Shown: one piece after another, positions 42,330 to 51,136 of the stretch
How the letters are laid out: each line of letters opens with the position of its first letter
Position numbering within the stretch: the first letter of the stretch is position 1
Assembly: GCA_042096155.1 (NCBI GenBank)
Contig: JBELMC010000001.1
Coordinates: forward strand, 62,001-126,000
DNA: 64,000 nt
Direction of reading: 5' to 3'
DNA from: Dinoroseobacter sp042096155
GTDB taxonomy: Bacteria; Pseudomonadota; Alphaproteobacteria; Rhodobacterales; Rhodobacteraceae
Translations under genes and position numbers: made by a program
The notes under the pieces: model-generated
The model's input: the letters and a program-made list of their open reading frames with translations, nothing else
Database searches by the model: none
Told to the model about the DNA's origin: nothing

Positions 42330-42910
42330 TTTGCGCCCTGAAGATATGGCAATGCTTTGATGAAATAGTCGGCTCCCGTCAGAAACGTCAGCACAGACGC
42401 GATCCACAACAACAACAGCCCGATCCATTCAACCGCCGCATGCAACCCCGGCAGAGAGCCGCCATGCTCGATCGCCATGGCGCCGAACAAGACCGCAATG
42501 GCCACCATCTGCGCCGTCGTTTTCCACTTGGCCAGCTTGGTGACCGCCAGTTTGGCCGAATCGGCGCCCAAAAATTCGCGCAACCCGGAAACGAAAACCT
42601 CTCGGAACAAAATCACCGTGACCGGCAGGACAAGCCAAGGGGTCATCCCCGAATAGCCCACAATAATCGCCAACGCGATCACCACCATGGTCTTGTCGGC
42701 AATCGGGTCGAGCATCGCGCCAAACTTGCTTTCTTGTTTCCAAGCCCGCGCGATATAGCCATCGACGAAATCAGTCAGAGCCGCGCCAATAAACAAAATC
42801 AATGCCAACCAATCCGCCGCAGGCCGGTGGAAATACAAGAACATGATTGCCACGCCCGGAGCGGCGAGCAGACGCAGAATCGTCAATATGTTCGGCCATG
42901 TCCATATCAT
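42326..42910 (-). CDS. pgsA: CDP-diacylglycerol-glycerol-3-phosphate 3-phosphatidyltransferase
   Basis: A 194-residue membrane enzyme forming phosphatidylglycerol phosphate. The CDP-alcohol phosphotransferase motif DGxxAR...Gx3Dx3D is visible as DFVDGYIARAWKQESKFGAM with LDPIADK. It opens IWTWPNILTILRLLAAPG and has four to five membrane spans. The ATG at 42910 fits the family N-terminus; an in-frame GTG at 42952 would add 14 residues. Lies between uvrC and moaD. Confidence 0.94.
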   Translation of the reverse strand: MIWTWPNILTILRLLAAPGVAIMFLYFHRPAADWLALILFIGAALTDFVDGYIARAWKQESKFGAMLDPIADKTMVVIALAIIVGYSGMTPWLVLPVTVILFREVFVSGLREFLGADSAKLAVTKLAKWKTTAQMVAIAVLFGAMAIEHGGSLPGLHAAVEWIGLLLLWIASVLTFLTGADYFIKALPYLQGAK

Positions 42911-42989
42911 AGCGCTGTTGTAGCGGGGCCGCGCGTCAGAGGAAAGTGGCACATCGCCCTCAGGGAGGGGTTATGTCCGCAGTTTCGCA

Positions 42990-44900
42990 TCAAACGCCTG
43001 AGTTGAAGAAATCGTAAATTTTTTCCGCCATTGCGGCCGAAATCCCATCAACCGCTTTCAGATCCTCCAAATGCGCGCGACTGATCGCTTTGGCGGAGCC
43101 GAAATGCGCCAGCAATGCCCGTTTTCGCGCCGCACCCACGCCCGCGATTTCATCGAGCGGTGTCGCCGTAAAGGCTTTTGCACGCTTCGCGCGGTGGGTC
43201 CCAATGGCAAAGCGATGAGCCTCGTCGCGCAGTCTTTGGACAAAATACAACACAGGATCATTGTGCCGCAGCGCAAATGGTCGTGCACCTGGACGATAAA
43301 ACTCCTCTTTGCCGGCGTCGCGGTCTTCGCCTTTGGCGACACCGACAAACGGCACATCTTCGACACCCAGATCGGCCAGGATCTCGGCCACAGCGCTGAT
43401 CTGACCTGCGCCGCCATCAATCAATAGAAGATCTGGCCAAGCCTCGGATTTTCGCTCTGGATCCTCTTTCAACAGCCGCTTGAACCGGCGCTCTAACACC
43501 TCTTTCATCATTCCGAAATCGTCGCCCGGTGTCAGGCTATCGCCCTTGATGTTGAACTTCCTGTACTGACTTTTCAAAAAGCCCTCAGGCCCGGCCACGA
43601 TCATGCCACCAACCGCATTGGTGCCTTGAATGTGGCTGTTATCATAAACTTCGATCCGTTTCGGAGGGCCATCGAGGTCGAAAGCTTCGGCCAGCCCGGT
43701 CAGCAACTTGCCTTGCGTCGCGCTCTCGCTCATCTTGCGGGCCAGGCTCTCTCGGGCATTGCGCGCCGCGCCCTCGACCAGCTCGGCCTTTTCACCACGT
43801 TGGGGCATCGAAATCTCGACCTTACGACCCAGCTTTTGGGTCAATGCGGCCTGCATCAGGTCTTCATTTTCGATTCGATGACTGAGAAGGATTTGCCGAG
43901 GCGGTTCGCGATCGCCGTAGAATTGACCAAGGAACGCCTCGAGAATTTCCGCCTCTTCTGCGCCCGCCCCGGTGCGCGGATAATAATCGCGATTGCCCCA
44001 ATTCTGATTGGCGCGGATGAAGAACACCTGCACACAGGCTTGTCCCTTTTCCAGATGCAGCGCGACGACATCGGCCTCAGGCACGGTCTGCGGATTGATC
44101 CCTTGGGTGGTCTGCACCTGGGTCAAGGCTTTGATCCGGTCTCGCAATGCGGCGGCCCGCTCAAATTCCATCGCATCCGAAGCCTCGGCCATTTGCTTGG
44201 CCAAATCCCCTTGGACCTTGGTCGATTTGCCCGACAAGAACCGCTCAGCATCGCTGACGAGCGCGGCATAGGTCTTTTCAGAGACCTTCCCAACACACGG
44301 CGCAGCGCAGCGTTTGATCTGGTACAGAAGACACGGACGCGTGCGGCTCTCGAATATTGCGTCGGAGCAATTGCGCAGCAAAAACACCCGCTGCAGCTGA
44401 TTCAATGTCCGATTAACAGCGCCTGCGCTGGCGAAGGGGCCGTAATAATTGCCCTGTTCTGTCTTCGCGCCGCGATGTTTCTTGATTTGCGGATAGCCAT
44501 GGGACTTGGACACAAGAATATTTGGAAAGCTCTTGTCGTCGCGCAAAAGCACGTTGTAACGCGGCTTGAGCTGCTTGATCAGGTTTTGTTCCAGCAACAA
44601 CGCTTCGGTCTCAGTCTTGGTGGTCAGAAACATCATCAAAGATGTTTCGCTGATCATGCGTGCGATGCGTCCCGAATGGCCTGATGGCCTTGCATAGTTC
44701 GACACCCGCGCACGCAAATTCCGCGCCTTACCAACATAAAGCACCCGATTGTCGGAATCGAGCATCCGGTACACCCCTGGCGACCCATCAAGGGTCTGAA
44801 GATACGCCTGAATACATGCGTGCCCGGTCACTCTGGGCGCATCCATGTCGGGCGAAGTCAAATTGTTATGGGACATAGAGTGAGTCTCGACCGCCAGCAT
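42990..44900 (-). CDS. uvrC: Excinuclease ABC subunit C
   Basis: A 636-residue nuclease making both incisions in nucleotide excision repair. GIY-YIG domain (SPGVYRMLDSDNRVLYVGKA, residues ~34-110), UvrB-binding UVR region (AKQMAEASDAMEFERAAALR), RNase H-like C-terminal nuclease (IEVYDNSHIQGTNAVGGMIV, LLIDGGAGQISAVAEIL, VGVAKGEDRDAG) and tandem helix-hairpin-helix motifs (EIAGVGAARKRALLAHFG, DGISAAMAEKI). Two ATGs, 44900 and 44876, are possible; neither has a good ribosome site. Upstream lies a 277-base AT-rich gap. Confidence 0.96.
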   Translation of the reverse strand: MLAVETHSMSHNNLTSPDMDAPRVTGHACIQAYLQTLDGSPGVYRMLDSDNRVLYVGKARNLRARVSNYARPSGHSGRIARMISETSLMMFLTTKTETEALLLEQNLIKQLKPRYNVLLRDDKSFPNILVSKSHGYPQIKKHRGAKTEQGNYYGPFASAGAVNRTLNQLQRVFLLRNCSDAIFESRTRPCLLYQIKRCAAPCVGKVSEKTYAALVSDAERFLSGKSTKVQGDLAKQMAEASDAMEFERAAALRDRIKALTQVQTTQGINPQTVPEADVVALHLEKGQACVQVFFIRANQNWGNRDYYPRTGAGAEEAEILEAFLGQFYGDREPPRQILLSHRIENEDLMQAALTQKLGRKVEISMPQRGEKAELVEGAARNARESLARKMSESATQGKLLTGLAEAFDLDGPPKRIEVYDNSHIQGTNAVGGMIVAGPEGFLKSQYRKFNIKGDSLTPGDDFGMMKEVLERRFKRLLKEDPERKSEAWPDLLLIDGGAGQISAVAEILADLGVEDVPFVGVAKGEDRDAGKEEFYRPGARPFALRHNDPVLYFVQRLRDEAHRFAIGTHRAKRAKAFTATPLDEIAGVGAARKRALLAHFGSAKAISRAHLEDLKAVDGISAAMAEKIYDFFNSGV

Positions 44901-45015
44901 AGATTTGGCAAGTGTTACAAGTAAAAATACATCCCCAAAATCTGTGGATAACTCGGTGGATCATTGGGACGCGGTCGGGCTTTTACCTTTAAAATAAGGC
45001 ACATCCTTCGATCTG

Positions 45016-45040
45016 CTTAATTTTTTGGCAATAAATTAAG
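45016..45040. promoter_or_regulatory. AT-rich inverted repeat upstream of uvrC
   Basis: CTTAATTT and AAATTAAG form 8-bp perfect arms around a 9-base loop. They lie in a very AT-rich patch (about 44990-45150) between the SDR gene and uvrC, both minus strand, where uvrC promoter elements are expected. No T-run follows in either direction, so an operator or promoter structure is likelier than a terminator. Confidence 0.4.
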
Positions 45041-45067
45041 TAATTGAAATAAAACACAATTTTTTGT

Positions 45068-45083
45068 TGACTTTGCCAAGTCA
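45068..45083. promoter_or_regulatory. 16-bp palindrome upstream of uvrC
   Basis: TGACTT-TGCC-AAGTCA is an inverted repeat with 6-bp arms, 28 bases from the neighbouring AT-rich inverted repeat. It does not match the LexA form GTTC-N7-GTTC that I would expect in alphaproteobacteria. Candidate operator of unknown protein. Confidence 0.35.
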
Positions 45084-45177
45084 CTGATTAAGTTCACAAA
45101 AAATTCATATTTGCACCGTATTTCAATCAAAGGTGGATAAATTTTTTGACCTAATCTGCGCCCGACGATGTGGCGGC

Positions 45178-45954
45178 CTATTCCGGTCCTTGCACATCTG
45201 GGGTTTGCCACCCCAGATGCTGGCCTCCGTCGACGCAAATCAACTGGCCCGTGACTTCGTCTGCGTCCAAAAAATATCCCAAGGCCTGGCAAATGCCCTT
45301 GGGGCTGGACCCGCGTTGTAAAACGGTGTTTGCGCGTTGCGCTGCAAAATGACTGGCGCTCTGGCGTGCACCTTGCAGCGTGGGGCCAGGACCGATCGCG
45401 TTGACGCGCACCCGTGGCGCAAGCGCCCGCGCAGATGTCTGTGTCAGCGTCCACAATGCGGTCTTTGCCAAGGTGTAAGTCATGAATTCTGGCGTGAGTT
45501 TACGGACCCGTTGATCAACCATGTTCACGATCAATCCGGGCGCCACAGGCTCGCCACCCGCATCACGTGGGGCCTCCGGCACCTGTGCCACAAAGCCCTG
45601 TGTCAGGATAAACGGCGCTTGCAGGTTTGAGCGAAAATGCCGATCCCAGCTGTCCCGGGTGGCGCTGTCCAAGGTGTCATATTCGAAGATAGAAGCGTTG
45701 TTGATCAACACGCTCAACGGCCCCACGGCCGCAACCGCGCGGCTCACCAATTCTTGCGCCGCATCCAGATCCAGAAGATCGGCCTTCAAAGCCTCGGCCT
45801 GCACACCCAAAGCACGACACGCCGCCACAGTGTCAGCCGCCCCTGCATCAGAGCTCACATAATGGACCGCGATGTCATATCCGCGGGCGGCCAGGTAAAG
45901 CGCCATGTCCCGGCCCAGCCTTTTCCCGGCGCCCGTAATCAAAGCTGCGCGCAT
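45178..45954 (-). CDS. Short-chain dehydrogenase/reductase, pteridine reductase-like
   Basis: A 258-residue Rossmann-fold oxidoreductase. The cofactor site ALITGAGKRLGRDMALYLA (TGxxxRLG as in pteridine reductases and FolM), LINNASIFEYDTL, and the catalytic Tyr-Lys in TYTLAKTALWTLT (YxxxK) are present, with the Ser position replaced in NMVDQRVRK. The C-terminal LICVDGGQHLGWQ is typical. FolM-like dihydromonapterin/dihydrofolate reduction is a reasonable guess but not shown. It precedes uvrC in the same direction. Confidence 0.85.
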   Translation of the reverse strand: MRAALITGAGKRLGRDMALYLAARGYDIAVHYVSSDAGAADTVAACRALGVQAEALKADLLDLDAAQELVSRAVAAVGPLSVLINNASIFEYDTLDSATRDSWDRHFRSNLQAPFILTQGFVAQVPEAPRDAGGEPVAPGLIVNMVDQRVRKLTPEFMTYTLAKTALWTLTQTSARALAPRVRVNAIGPGPTLQGARQSASHFAAQRANTVLQRGSSPKGICQALGYFLDADEVTGQLICVDGGQHLGWQTPDVQGPE

Positions 45955-45966
45955 CGCTGTGTCCTT

Positions 45967-46920
45967 TTAGATCAACAGAACCGCCAGATAGCTCAGATAA
46001 AACGCGGTCAAGAGCGCGCCCCAAAGCCGGGTGATGTTCCAGCTCAAAAAGACAAACGGGATCAGCACAAGCGACGCGCCCCCCATCACCCAAAGGTCAA
46101 AATGCAACAAACCCCGCGGAACTGCCATGTCGCCAAAGAGGGAGGCGACACCAATGATGGCCAACAGGTTAAACATATTCGACCCGATGACATTGCCCAA
46201 GGCCACATCAGAATGGCCCCGAAACGCCGCGGCCAGCACAGCGGCGAGTTCTGGCAAAGAGGTCCCAAAGGCCACAAGGGTCAGGCCAATCACTGTCTCG
46301 GATACACCAAAGGCGGTTGCAATATTGACGGCTGAATCAACCAACAAGTCCGCACCCAGCGGCAACCCAAGCAAGCCCAGTCCCAAGAAAACCCCAATCT
46401 TCGCCCAGCTCATATCCGGGTCGGCGCCCTCTGGTTCTTCCAAATCTGGTGTGGCTTGCGCGCGTTTATGCGCCCGCGCTTCGGCGAACGCGTCCCATAA
46501 CATATAAGACAATCCTGCCAGCAGCATGAGCCCGTGCATCCAGGTGATCGGCCCCAGAAAACACACCGAAATGAACAGAACTGTTGCCACAAGCATCTGG
46601 ATATAGCTGCGTTGGCTGTCGCAATCTGCCGTCTTTAAACCGACAAGCAACGCCGGCACCCCTAGAACCAGCAGCACATTGGCGATGTTTGAGCCGACAA
46701 CATTGCCCAACGCTATACCTGGCGCATCTTCCAGCACCGCTTGAATGGAAATCAGCAGTTCAGGCGCAGAGGTTCCGAACGCGACAATGGTTAACGACAC
46801 CACAAGCGCCGGGATACCCAGACGCAATGCCAGGTTCACCGCCCCTTTCACAAGCACATCGCCCGCACCCACCAAAACAAATAGGCCAAGGGCCACAAAC
46901 ACAAAATCCATCACGACCAT
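45967..46920 (-). CDS. Calcium/sodium antiporter (CaCA family, YrbG-like)
   Basis: A 317-residue, ten-span cation exchanger with two inverted repeats. The alpha-1 motif reads VAFGTSAPELLISI with GNVVGSNIANVLLVLG and the alpha-2 motif VAFGTSLPELAAVL with GNVIGSNMFNLLAIIG; the acidic residues in GTSxPE bind the cation. It exchanges Ca2+ (or another divalent ion) for Na+ or H+. A charged cytoplasmic loop (EARAHKRAQATPDLEEPEG) lies between the halves. Follows the zinc-ribbon microprotein and precedes the SDR gene by 12 bases. Confidence 0.93.
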   Translation of the reverse strand: MVVMDFVFVALGLFVLVGAGDVLVKGAVNLALRLGIPALVVSLTIVAFGTSAPELLISIQAVLEDAPGIALGNVVGSNIANVLLVLGVPALLVGLKTADCDSQRSYIQMLVATVLFISVCFLGPITWMHGLMLLAGLSYMLWDAFAEARAHKRAQATPDLEEPEGADPDMSWAKIGVFLGLGLLGLPLGADLLVDSAVNIATAFGVSETVIGLTLVAFGTSLPELAAVLAAAFRGHSDVALGNVIGSNMFNLLAIIGVASLFGDMAVPRGLLHFDLWVMGGASLVLIPFVFLSWNITRLWGALLTAFYLSYLAVLLI

Positions 46921-46923
46921 GGA

Positions 46924-47103
46924 TTACCCTTTGCGGCGGCGCGGCTTGCAGCCGCACGGATCATTGTTGAAGAGAAATTTTCCGCAGTTTGGGCACTTGC
47001 GCGGCTTTTGCAGCGCGACTTTTCCGACATAAGGCAGCCGCAGCTTGCCGAACATCGCAAGCACCAACATTCCGATCAGAAAAAATGTGACGACCTTTAT
47101 CAC
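46924..47103 (-). CDS. Zinc-ribbon membrane microprotein
   Basis: A 59-residue protein. A short hydrophobic segment (VVTFFLIGMLVLAMFG) is followed by a basic linker and a four-cysteine knuckle: Cys37 and Cys40 (CPNC) and Cys50 and Cys52 (CGC), with a very basic tail. GTG start at 47103, five bases past the stop of the S49 peptidase gene; its stop lies three bases before the antiporter start. The tight packing, and the hydrophobic/cysteine layout, support it as real. Function unknown; a small rubredoxin- or zinc-ribbon-like membrane subunit is likely. Confidence 0.75.
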   Translation of the reverse strand: MIKVVTFFLIGMLVLAMFGKLRLPYVGKVALQKPRKCPNCGKFLFNNDPCGCKPRRRKG

Positions 47104-47109
47104 AGCGGA

Positions 47110-47907
47110 TTACAGCCCATAACGCGCCCACAGCGCGTGATCCTCGGCCTGCGATAGCACCGTTTCGACCGCCTGCGCGCCAATCCGCGACAGCACACCC
47201 CGCTTTGGGCCATAGACCCGAAACTGCACCTTGTCGCCGAGTTTTTCTTTCATGATCGGCACCAGATGCCCGATCCCATCGACAAGACCTTTCTCAATTG
47301 CTTGCGCCCCCACCCAAATCTCACCGGTGAACAAGTCCTCGTCTTCGGCCAGCTTCGCGCCGCGGCGGGCTTGGACATGGGCAATAAAGGCCTGATGGAT
47401 CCGGTTTTGCAAATCCTTGATCCGGTCGATGTCTTCCTCACGCGCTGGGCGGAACGGATCGAGCATGCTTTTGTCTTTGCCCGCGGTATAGACGCGTCGT
47501 TCGACGCCCTGGCGGGCCATCAGCTCATGAAATCCAAAGCCGGCCGAAATCACACCGATGGACCCAACAATAGAACTGTCATCAACAAAAATTTCATCAG
47601 CGGCACAGGCCAACCAATAGCCCCCAGACGCCGCAACATCTTCGACAAACCCATAGACAGGAATGTCTTTTTCCTGCGCAAGCCTTCGGATCCGTGCGGC
47701 GATCAAGCTCGATTGCACCGGCGATCCACCCGGAGAGTTCAAGATCAACGCCACGGCCTTCGGTTTGCCCTTGGCGAAAGCCTTATCGATGACGCTGGAA
47801 AGCGCTGCGTCGTTCAACGGACCGCGCCCGCCATTTGCGATCACCCCAGACAGACGGATCACAGCAACGCAGGGGCTAGATTTACGGAAAGGTATGCTCA
47901 GTTTCAT
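47110..47907 (-). CDS. S49 family peptidase (SppA/SohB type)
   Basis: A 265-residue ClpP-fold serine peptidase. VIRLSGVIANG, ILNSPGGSPVQS, the nucleophile Ser94 in VAASGGYWLACAADEIF, SIVGSIGVISAGFGF and the lysine region TAGKDKSMLDPF form the Ser/Lys site. Short SppA enzymes digest signal peptide remnants in the membrane; unlike many, this one shows no N-terminal membrane span, so association with membranes must be peripheral or through partners. First gene of a peptidase, microprotein, antiporter run. Confidence 0.9.
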   Translation of the reverse strand: MKLSIPFRKSSPCVAVIRLSGVIANGGRGPLNDAALSSVIDKAFAKGKPKAVALILNSPGGSPVQSSLIAARIRRLAQEKDIPVYGFVEDVAASGGYWLACAADEIFVDDSSIVGSIGVISAGFGFHELMARQGVERRVYTAGKDKSMLDPFRPAREEDIDRIKDLQNRIHQAFIAHVQARRGAKLAEDEDLFTGEIWVGAQAIEKGLVDGIGHLVPIMKEKLGDKVQFRVYGPKRGVLSRIGAQAVETVLSQAEDHALWARYGL

Positions 47908-47976
47908 GAGGGGGATGTAAGCCGCGCCCCCCGGGTTAACAAGTCAGGGGCGTCAGCTTTATCCGTTCAACATGTT

Positions 47977-49464
47977 CTATCCGCGATACGCTTGCGTTCC
48001 GGCAACAGCACTGTGCCACATCGCCCGTTTGGCAGAGCGCGTATCTGCCGCCATCGACGGCGCGAATCTGCGCTCCAACGCCCAAGTTTTTGCAAATTCG
48101 GCCAGGGCGGGATAGACCCCCGCCTGCATGCCTGCAACCCAGGCCACCCCAAGCGCGGTCGTTTCCAGAACCTCAGGGCGATCGACTTGTGCGCCCAGAA
48201 TGTCTGATAAGAATTGCATCGCCATGTTGCTGGCTGTCATGCCGCCATCGACCCGTAAAATTTGATCCTCGCTGCCACCCTGCCAATCGGCCTGCATGGC
48301 GCGTATCAAATCGACCGTCTGATACCCGACGCTTTCGAGCGCGGCTTTCGCAAACTCGGCCGGGCCACTGGCCCGCGTGATCCCAAATAGAGCACCGCGC
48401 GCATCTGGGTCCCACCATGGCGCGCCAAGACCCGTAAACGCGGGCACGATCATCACATTCTGCTCTGGGTCGGCTGTTGCGGCCAAAGCGTCGGTGTGAT
48501 GCGCCGCGTCAACCATGCCCAGCCCGTCGCGCAACCATTGCACAACTGTGCCGGCGTTAAAGATCGATCCCTCGAGCGCATAAGTCGGTGTCCCGTCAAA
48601 CTGATATGCAATCGTTCCAAGCAACCGGTTGGTGCTTGTGACCAGCGTATCACCGGTGTTCAACAACGCAAAACATCCGGTCCCGTAAGTCGATTTGACC
48701 ATGCCCGGCGCAAAACACGCTTGGCCCAGCGTCGCCGCTTGTTGGTCGCCCGCCACTCCCAGAATTGGGGTTGTGCCGCCCAGCATATCAGTTTCGCCGA
48801 ATGCCGCGCCGCAATCGAGCACCTCTGGCAACATCGCCATCGGCACCCCAAACATATCGCACAAACCCTGATCCCAACAGCCTTCGCGGATGTTAAACAA
48901 CAACGTGCGTGCCGCGTTTGTGGCGTCGGTGACATGGCGCTTGCCCTGTGTCATCCGCCAAATCAGAAAACTGTCCACCGTGCCAAACGCCAACCGGCCC
49001 GCATCGGCCAAGGCGCGGGCCCCGCTGACATGCTCGAGCATCCAGCCCACCTTTGACGCGCTGAAATAGGGGTCGAGCAGCAGACCAGAGGCCTTTGCCA
49101 CCGCCGGCTCATGGCCCGCGTCTCGCAGCGCTTGGGTCGTGGCCGCGGTGCGTCGATCTTGCCAAACAATGGCGTTGTGGATCGGCCTGCCGGTGTCACG
49201 ATCCCAAATGACAGCTGTTTCCCGCTGGTTGGTGATGCCGATCGCGGCGATGTCCTGCGCCGCCAGCCCCTTGGTTTCCAGAACCTCGGCGCAGGTGCTC
49301 TGCACGGTACGCCACAGATCCTCGGGGTCATGCTCGACCCAGCCAGAATGCGGAAAATGTTGGGTAAACTCCTGTTGCGCCACCCCTGCGACCCGCAACG
49401 CGCCGTCAAACAGCATCGCCCGCGTCGAGGTCGTGCCCTGATCAATCGCCAACACATATGTCAT
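47977..49464 (-). CDS. glpK: Glycerol kinase
   Basis: A 495-residue FGGY-family kinase phosphorylating glycerol to glycerol 3-phosphate. TYVLAIDQGTTSTRAMLFDG (phosphate site), NQRETAVIWDRDTGRPIHNA, WQDRRTA, YFSASKVGWML, KSTYGTGCFALLNTGD and the adenosine motif LRVDGGMTASNMAMQFL are all present. GGGAGGG stands seven bases before the ATG at 49464. It follows glpD in the same direction; no glycerol facilitator or ABC transporter gene is adjacent. Confidence 0.96.
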   Translation of the reverse strand: MTYVLAIDQGTTSTRAMLFDGALRVAGVAQQEFTQHFPHSGWVEHDPEDLWRTVQSTCAEVLETKGLAAQDIAAIGITNQRETAVIWDRDTGRPIHNAIVWQDRRTAATTQALRDAGHEPAVAKASGLLLDPYFSASKVGWMLEHVSGARALADAGRLAFGTVDSFLIWRMTQGKRHVTDATNAARTLLFNIREGCWDQGLCDMFGVPMAMLPEVLDCGAAFGETDMLGGTTPILGVAGDQQAATLGQACFAPGMVKSTYGTGCFALLNTGDTLVTSTNRLLGTIAYQFDGTPTYALEGSIFNAGTVVQWLRDGLGMVDAAHHTDALAATADPEQNVMIVPAFTGLGAPWWDPDARGALFGITRASGPAEFAKAALESVGYQTVDLIRAMQADWQGGSEDQILRVDGGMTASNMAMQFLSDILGAQVDRPEVLETTALGVAWVAGMQAGVYPALAEFAKTWALERRFAPSMAADTRSAKRAMWHSAVAGTQAYRG

Positions 49465-49502
49465 GACGGTCCCTCCCTTTTGATGTGACCTAACCGCAGT
49501 TT

Positions 49503-51053
49503 CTACTGGGCTGCAACGGACGGCTTGGTTTGCAACCATGCCTCAAGCACGGCGATTTGCGCGCGATCCATCCGCAACCCAAGTTTCGATCTGCGCCAGA
49601 CGATGTCCTCAGCTGTCCGTGCATATTCTTTGTCGCGCAGCCAGATCACTTCGGCCTCCGTCAATGTGGCGCCGAAATCGCGCCCCAAATCCCCCAAAGA
49701 CGTCGCCGCACCAAGTATCTGCCAGGCATCAGTGCCATAGGCGCGGATCAAACGTTTCGCCCAGCTTTCGGTCAAAAATGGATATTCGGATTGCAGTTGA
49801 GCTATTTTCCCCGCGACGGCGCTGACTTTAAAGTCACCCCCGGGCAGGGGCACACCCGCTGTCCAGTCGCCCGTCATTGGCAAATGGTCCGACAGCTTGG
49901 CCAATGCGGCTTGCGCCAAACGACGATAGGTTGTGATCTTACCGCCAAATACGTTCAACAATGGCGCGCCTTGTCGGTCCAGGGACAACACATAATCGCG
50001 TGTGGCCTCCGTCGCCGAACTTGCCCCATCATCATAAAGCGGCCGAACCCCGGAATAGGTCCACACGATCTGATCGCGGGTGATCGGCGTGTCGAAATAG
50101 TTGGACGCAAACTCGCACAGATATTGCTGCTCATCGGGGGTGCAAACAGGCTGGGTGTCCAACGCGGTGTGTTCCTGATCTGTCGTCCCAATCAGGGTGA
50201 AATCCGTCTCATAAGGAATCGCAAAAATGATCCGGCCATCTTCGCCTTGAAAAAAATAACACTTGTCGTGATCATACAGCTTGGGCACCACGATGTGGCT
50301 GCCGCGCACCAACCGCACCCCTTCGCGCACGTTGCGCCGCAGCACGCCTTTCAAGATGTCTTCAACCCACGGGCCGCCTGCATTCACCACGGCCTTTGCC
50401 GTCACGACCCGCCCGTCGCCCAGTTCCAACTGCCAGGCGTCACCGACGCGCGCACCACTGAGCACTTTGGTGCGCACATATATCTCAGCCCCACGGGCCG
50501 CGGCATCCCGTGCATTCAACACCACGAGGCGCGAATCTTCGATCCAACAATCTGAATACTCATAGGCTTTGGTAAATTTTTCCTGAAGCGGTCCCCCTTC
50601 TGGCGCTTTGCGCAACCAAATGGTCTTGGTGCCTGGCAAGATCTCTCGTCCGCCGAGATTGTCATACAAAAACAAACCCAAACGGATCAACCAACCGGGC
50701 CTGCGCCCTTTCATCCAGGGCATCACAATGTTGAGCAACCGAGACGTCGGTGTTGACGTTTCGAACCGCATATCGCGGTGAAACGGAAGCACAAAACGCA
50801 TCGGCCAGCTGATATGCGGCATCGCCTTCAGCAGAATCTCTCGCTCGACCAGCGATTCTTTGACCAATCGAACCTTGAAGAACTCAAGATAGCGCAGACC
50901 GCCGTGAAACAGCTTGGTCGAAGCACTTGAGGTTGCACCCGCCAGGTCTCCCATTTCGGCCAGACCGACACGCAAACCGCGGCCTGCTGCATCGCGCGCG
51001 ATGCCGACACCGTTGATGCCACCGCCAATTACGAAGAGATCAAAATCAGCCAT
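49503..51053 (-). CDS. glpD: Aerobic glycerol-3-phosphate dehydrogenase
   Basis: A 516-residue membrane-associated FAD dehydrogenase feeding electrons from glycerol 3-phosphate to ubiquinone. DLFVIGGGINGVGIARDAAG (FAD), ATSSASTKLFHGGLRYLE, VRLVRGSHIVVPK, FAIPYETDFTLIGTTD, YSGVRPLYDDG and NVFGGKITTYRRLA are characteristic. AAGGAG lies six bases before the ATG. Divergent from glpR with an 83-base gap containing candidate operators. Confidence 0.96.
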   Translation of the reverse strand: MADFDLFVIGGGINGVGIARDAAGRGLRVGLAEMGDLAGATSSASTKLFHGGLRYLEFFKVRLVKESLVEREILLKAMPHISWPMRFVLPFHRDMRFETSTPTSRLLNIVMPWMKGRRPGWLIRLGLFLYDNLGGREILPGTKTIWLRKAPEGGPLQEKFTKAYEYSDCWIEDSRLVVLNARDAAARGAEIYVRTKVLSGARVGDAWQLELGDGRVVTAKAVVNAGGPWVEDILKGVLRRNVREGVRLVRGSHIVVPKLYDHDKCYFFQGEDGRIIFAIPYETDFTLIGTTDQEHTALDTQPVCTPDEQQYLCEFASNYFDTPITRDQIVWTYSGVRPLYDDGASSATEATRDYVLSLDRQGAPLLNVFGGKITTYRRLAQAALAKLSDHLPMTGDWTAGVPLPGGDFKVSAVAGKIAQLQSEYPFLTESWAKRLIRAYGTDAWQILGAATSLGDLGRDFGATLTEAEVIWLRDKEYARTAEDIVWRRSKLGLRMDRAQIAVLEAWLQTKPSVAAQ

Positions 51054-51069
51054 CAGAGTCTCCTTTGCA

Positions 51070-51091
51070 CGAAACGCTACCATTTTCGTTT
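51070..51091. promoter_or_regulatory. Candidate GlpR operator 1 (inverted AAACG/CGTTT)
   Basis: CGAAACG and TTTTCGTTT face each other in the glpD-glpR gap close to the glpD start. DeoR-type GlpR proteins bind TTCG/CGAA-containing half-sites, so this is a plausible site for repression of glpD. Symmetry is imperfect beyond the core. Confidence 0.4.
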
Positions 51092-51116
51092 GGCGCGTCA
51101 TACAGTGCGATTCATG

Positions 51117-51127
51117 TTCGTTGCGAA
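51117..51127. promoter_or_regulatory. Candidate GlpR operator 2 (TTCG-TTG-CGAA)
   Basis: A perfect 4-bp-arm inverted repeat TTCGTTGCGAA ends ten bases before the glpR ATG. Its TTCG/CGAA halves resemble the E. coli GlpR consensus core. Position suggests autoregulation of glpR. Confidence 0.45.
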
Positions 51128-51136
51128 AAATGTTCC

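Noticed and set aside
45017..45454. A 145-codon minus-strand frame reaching into the AT-rich gap
   Set aside because: Largely an alternative frame of the SDR gene with abrupt composition change in the AT-rich part.
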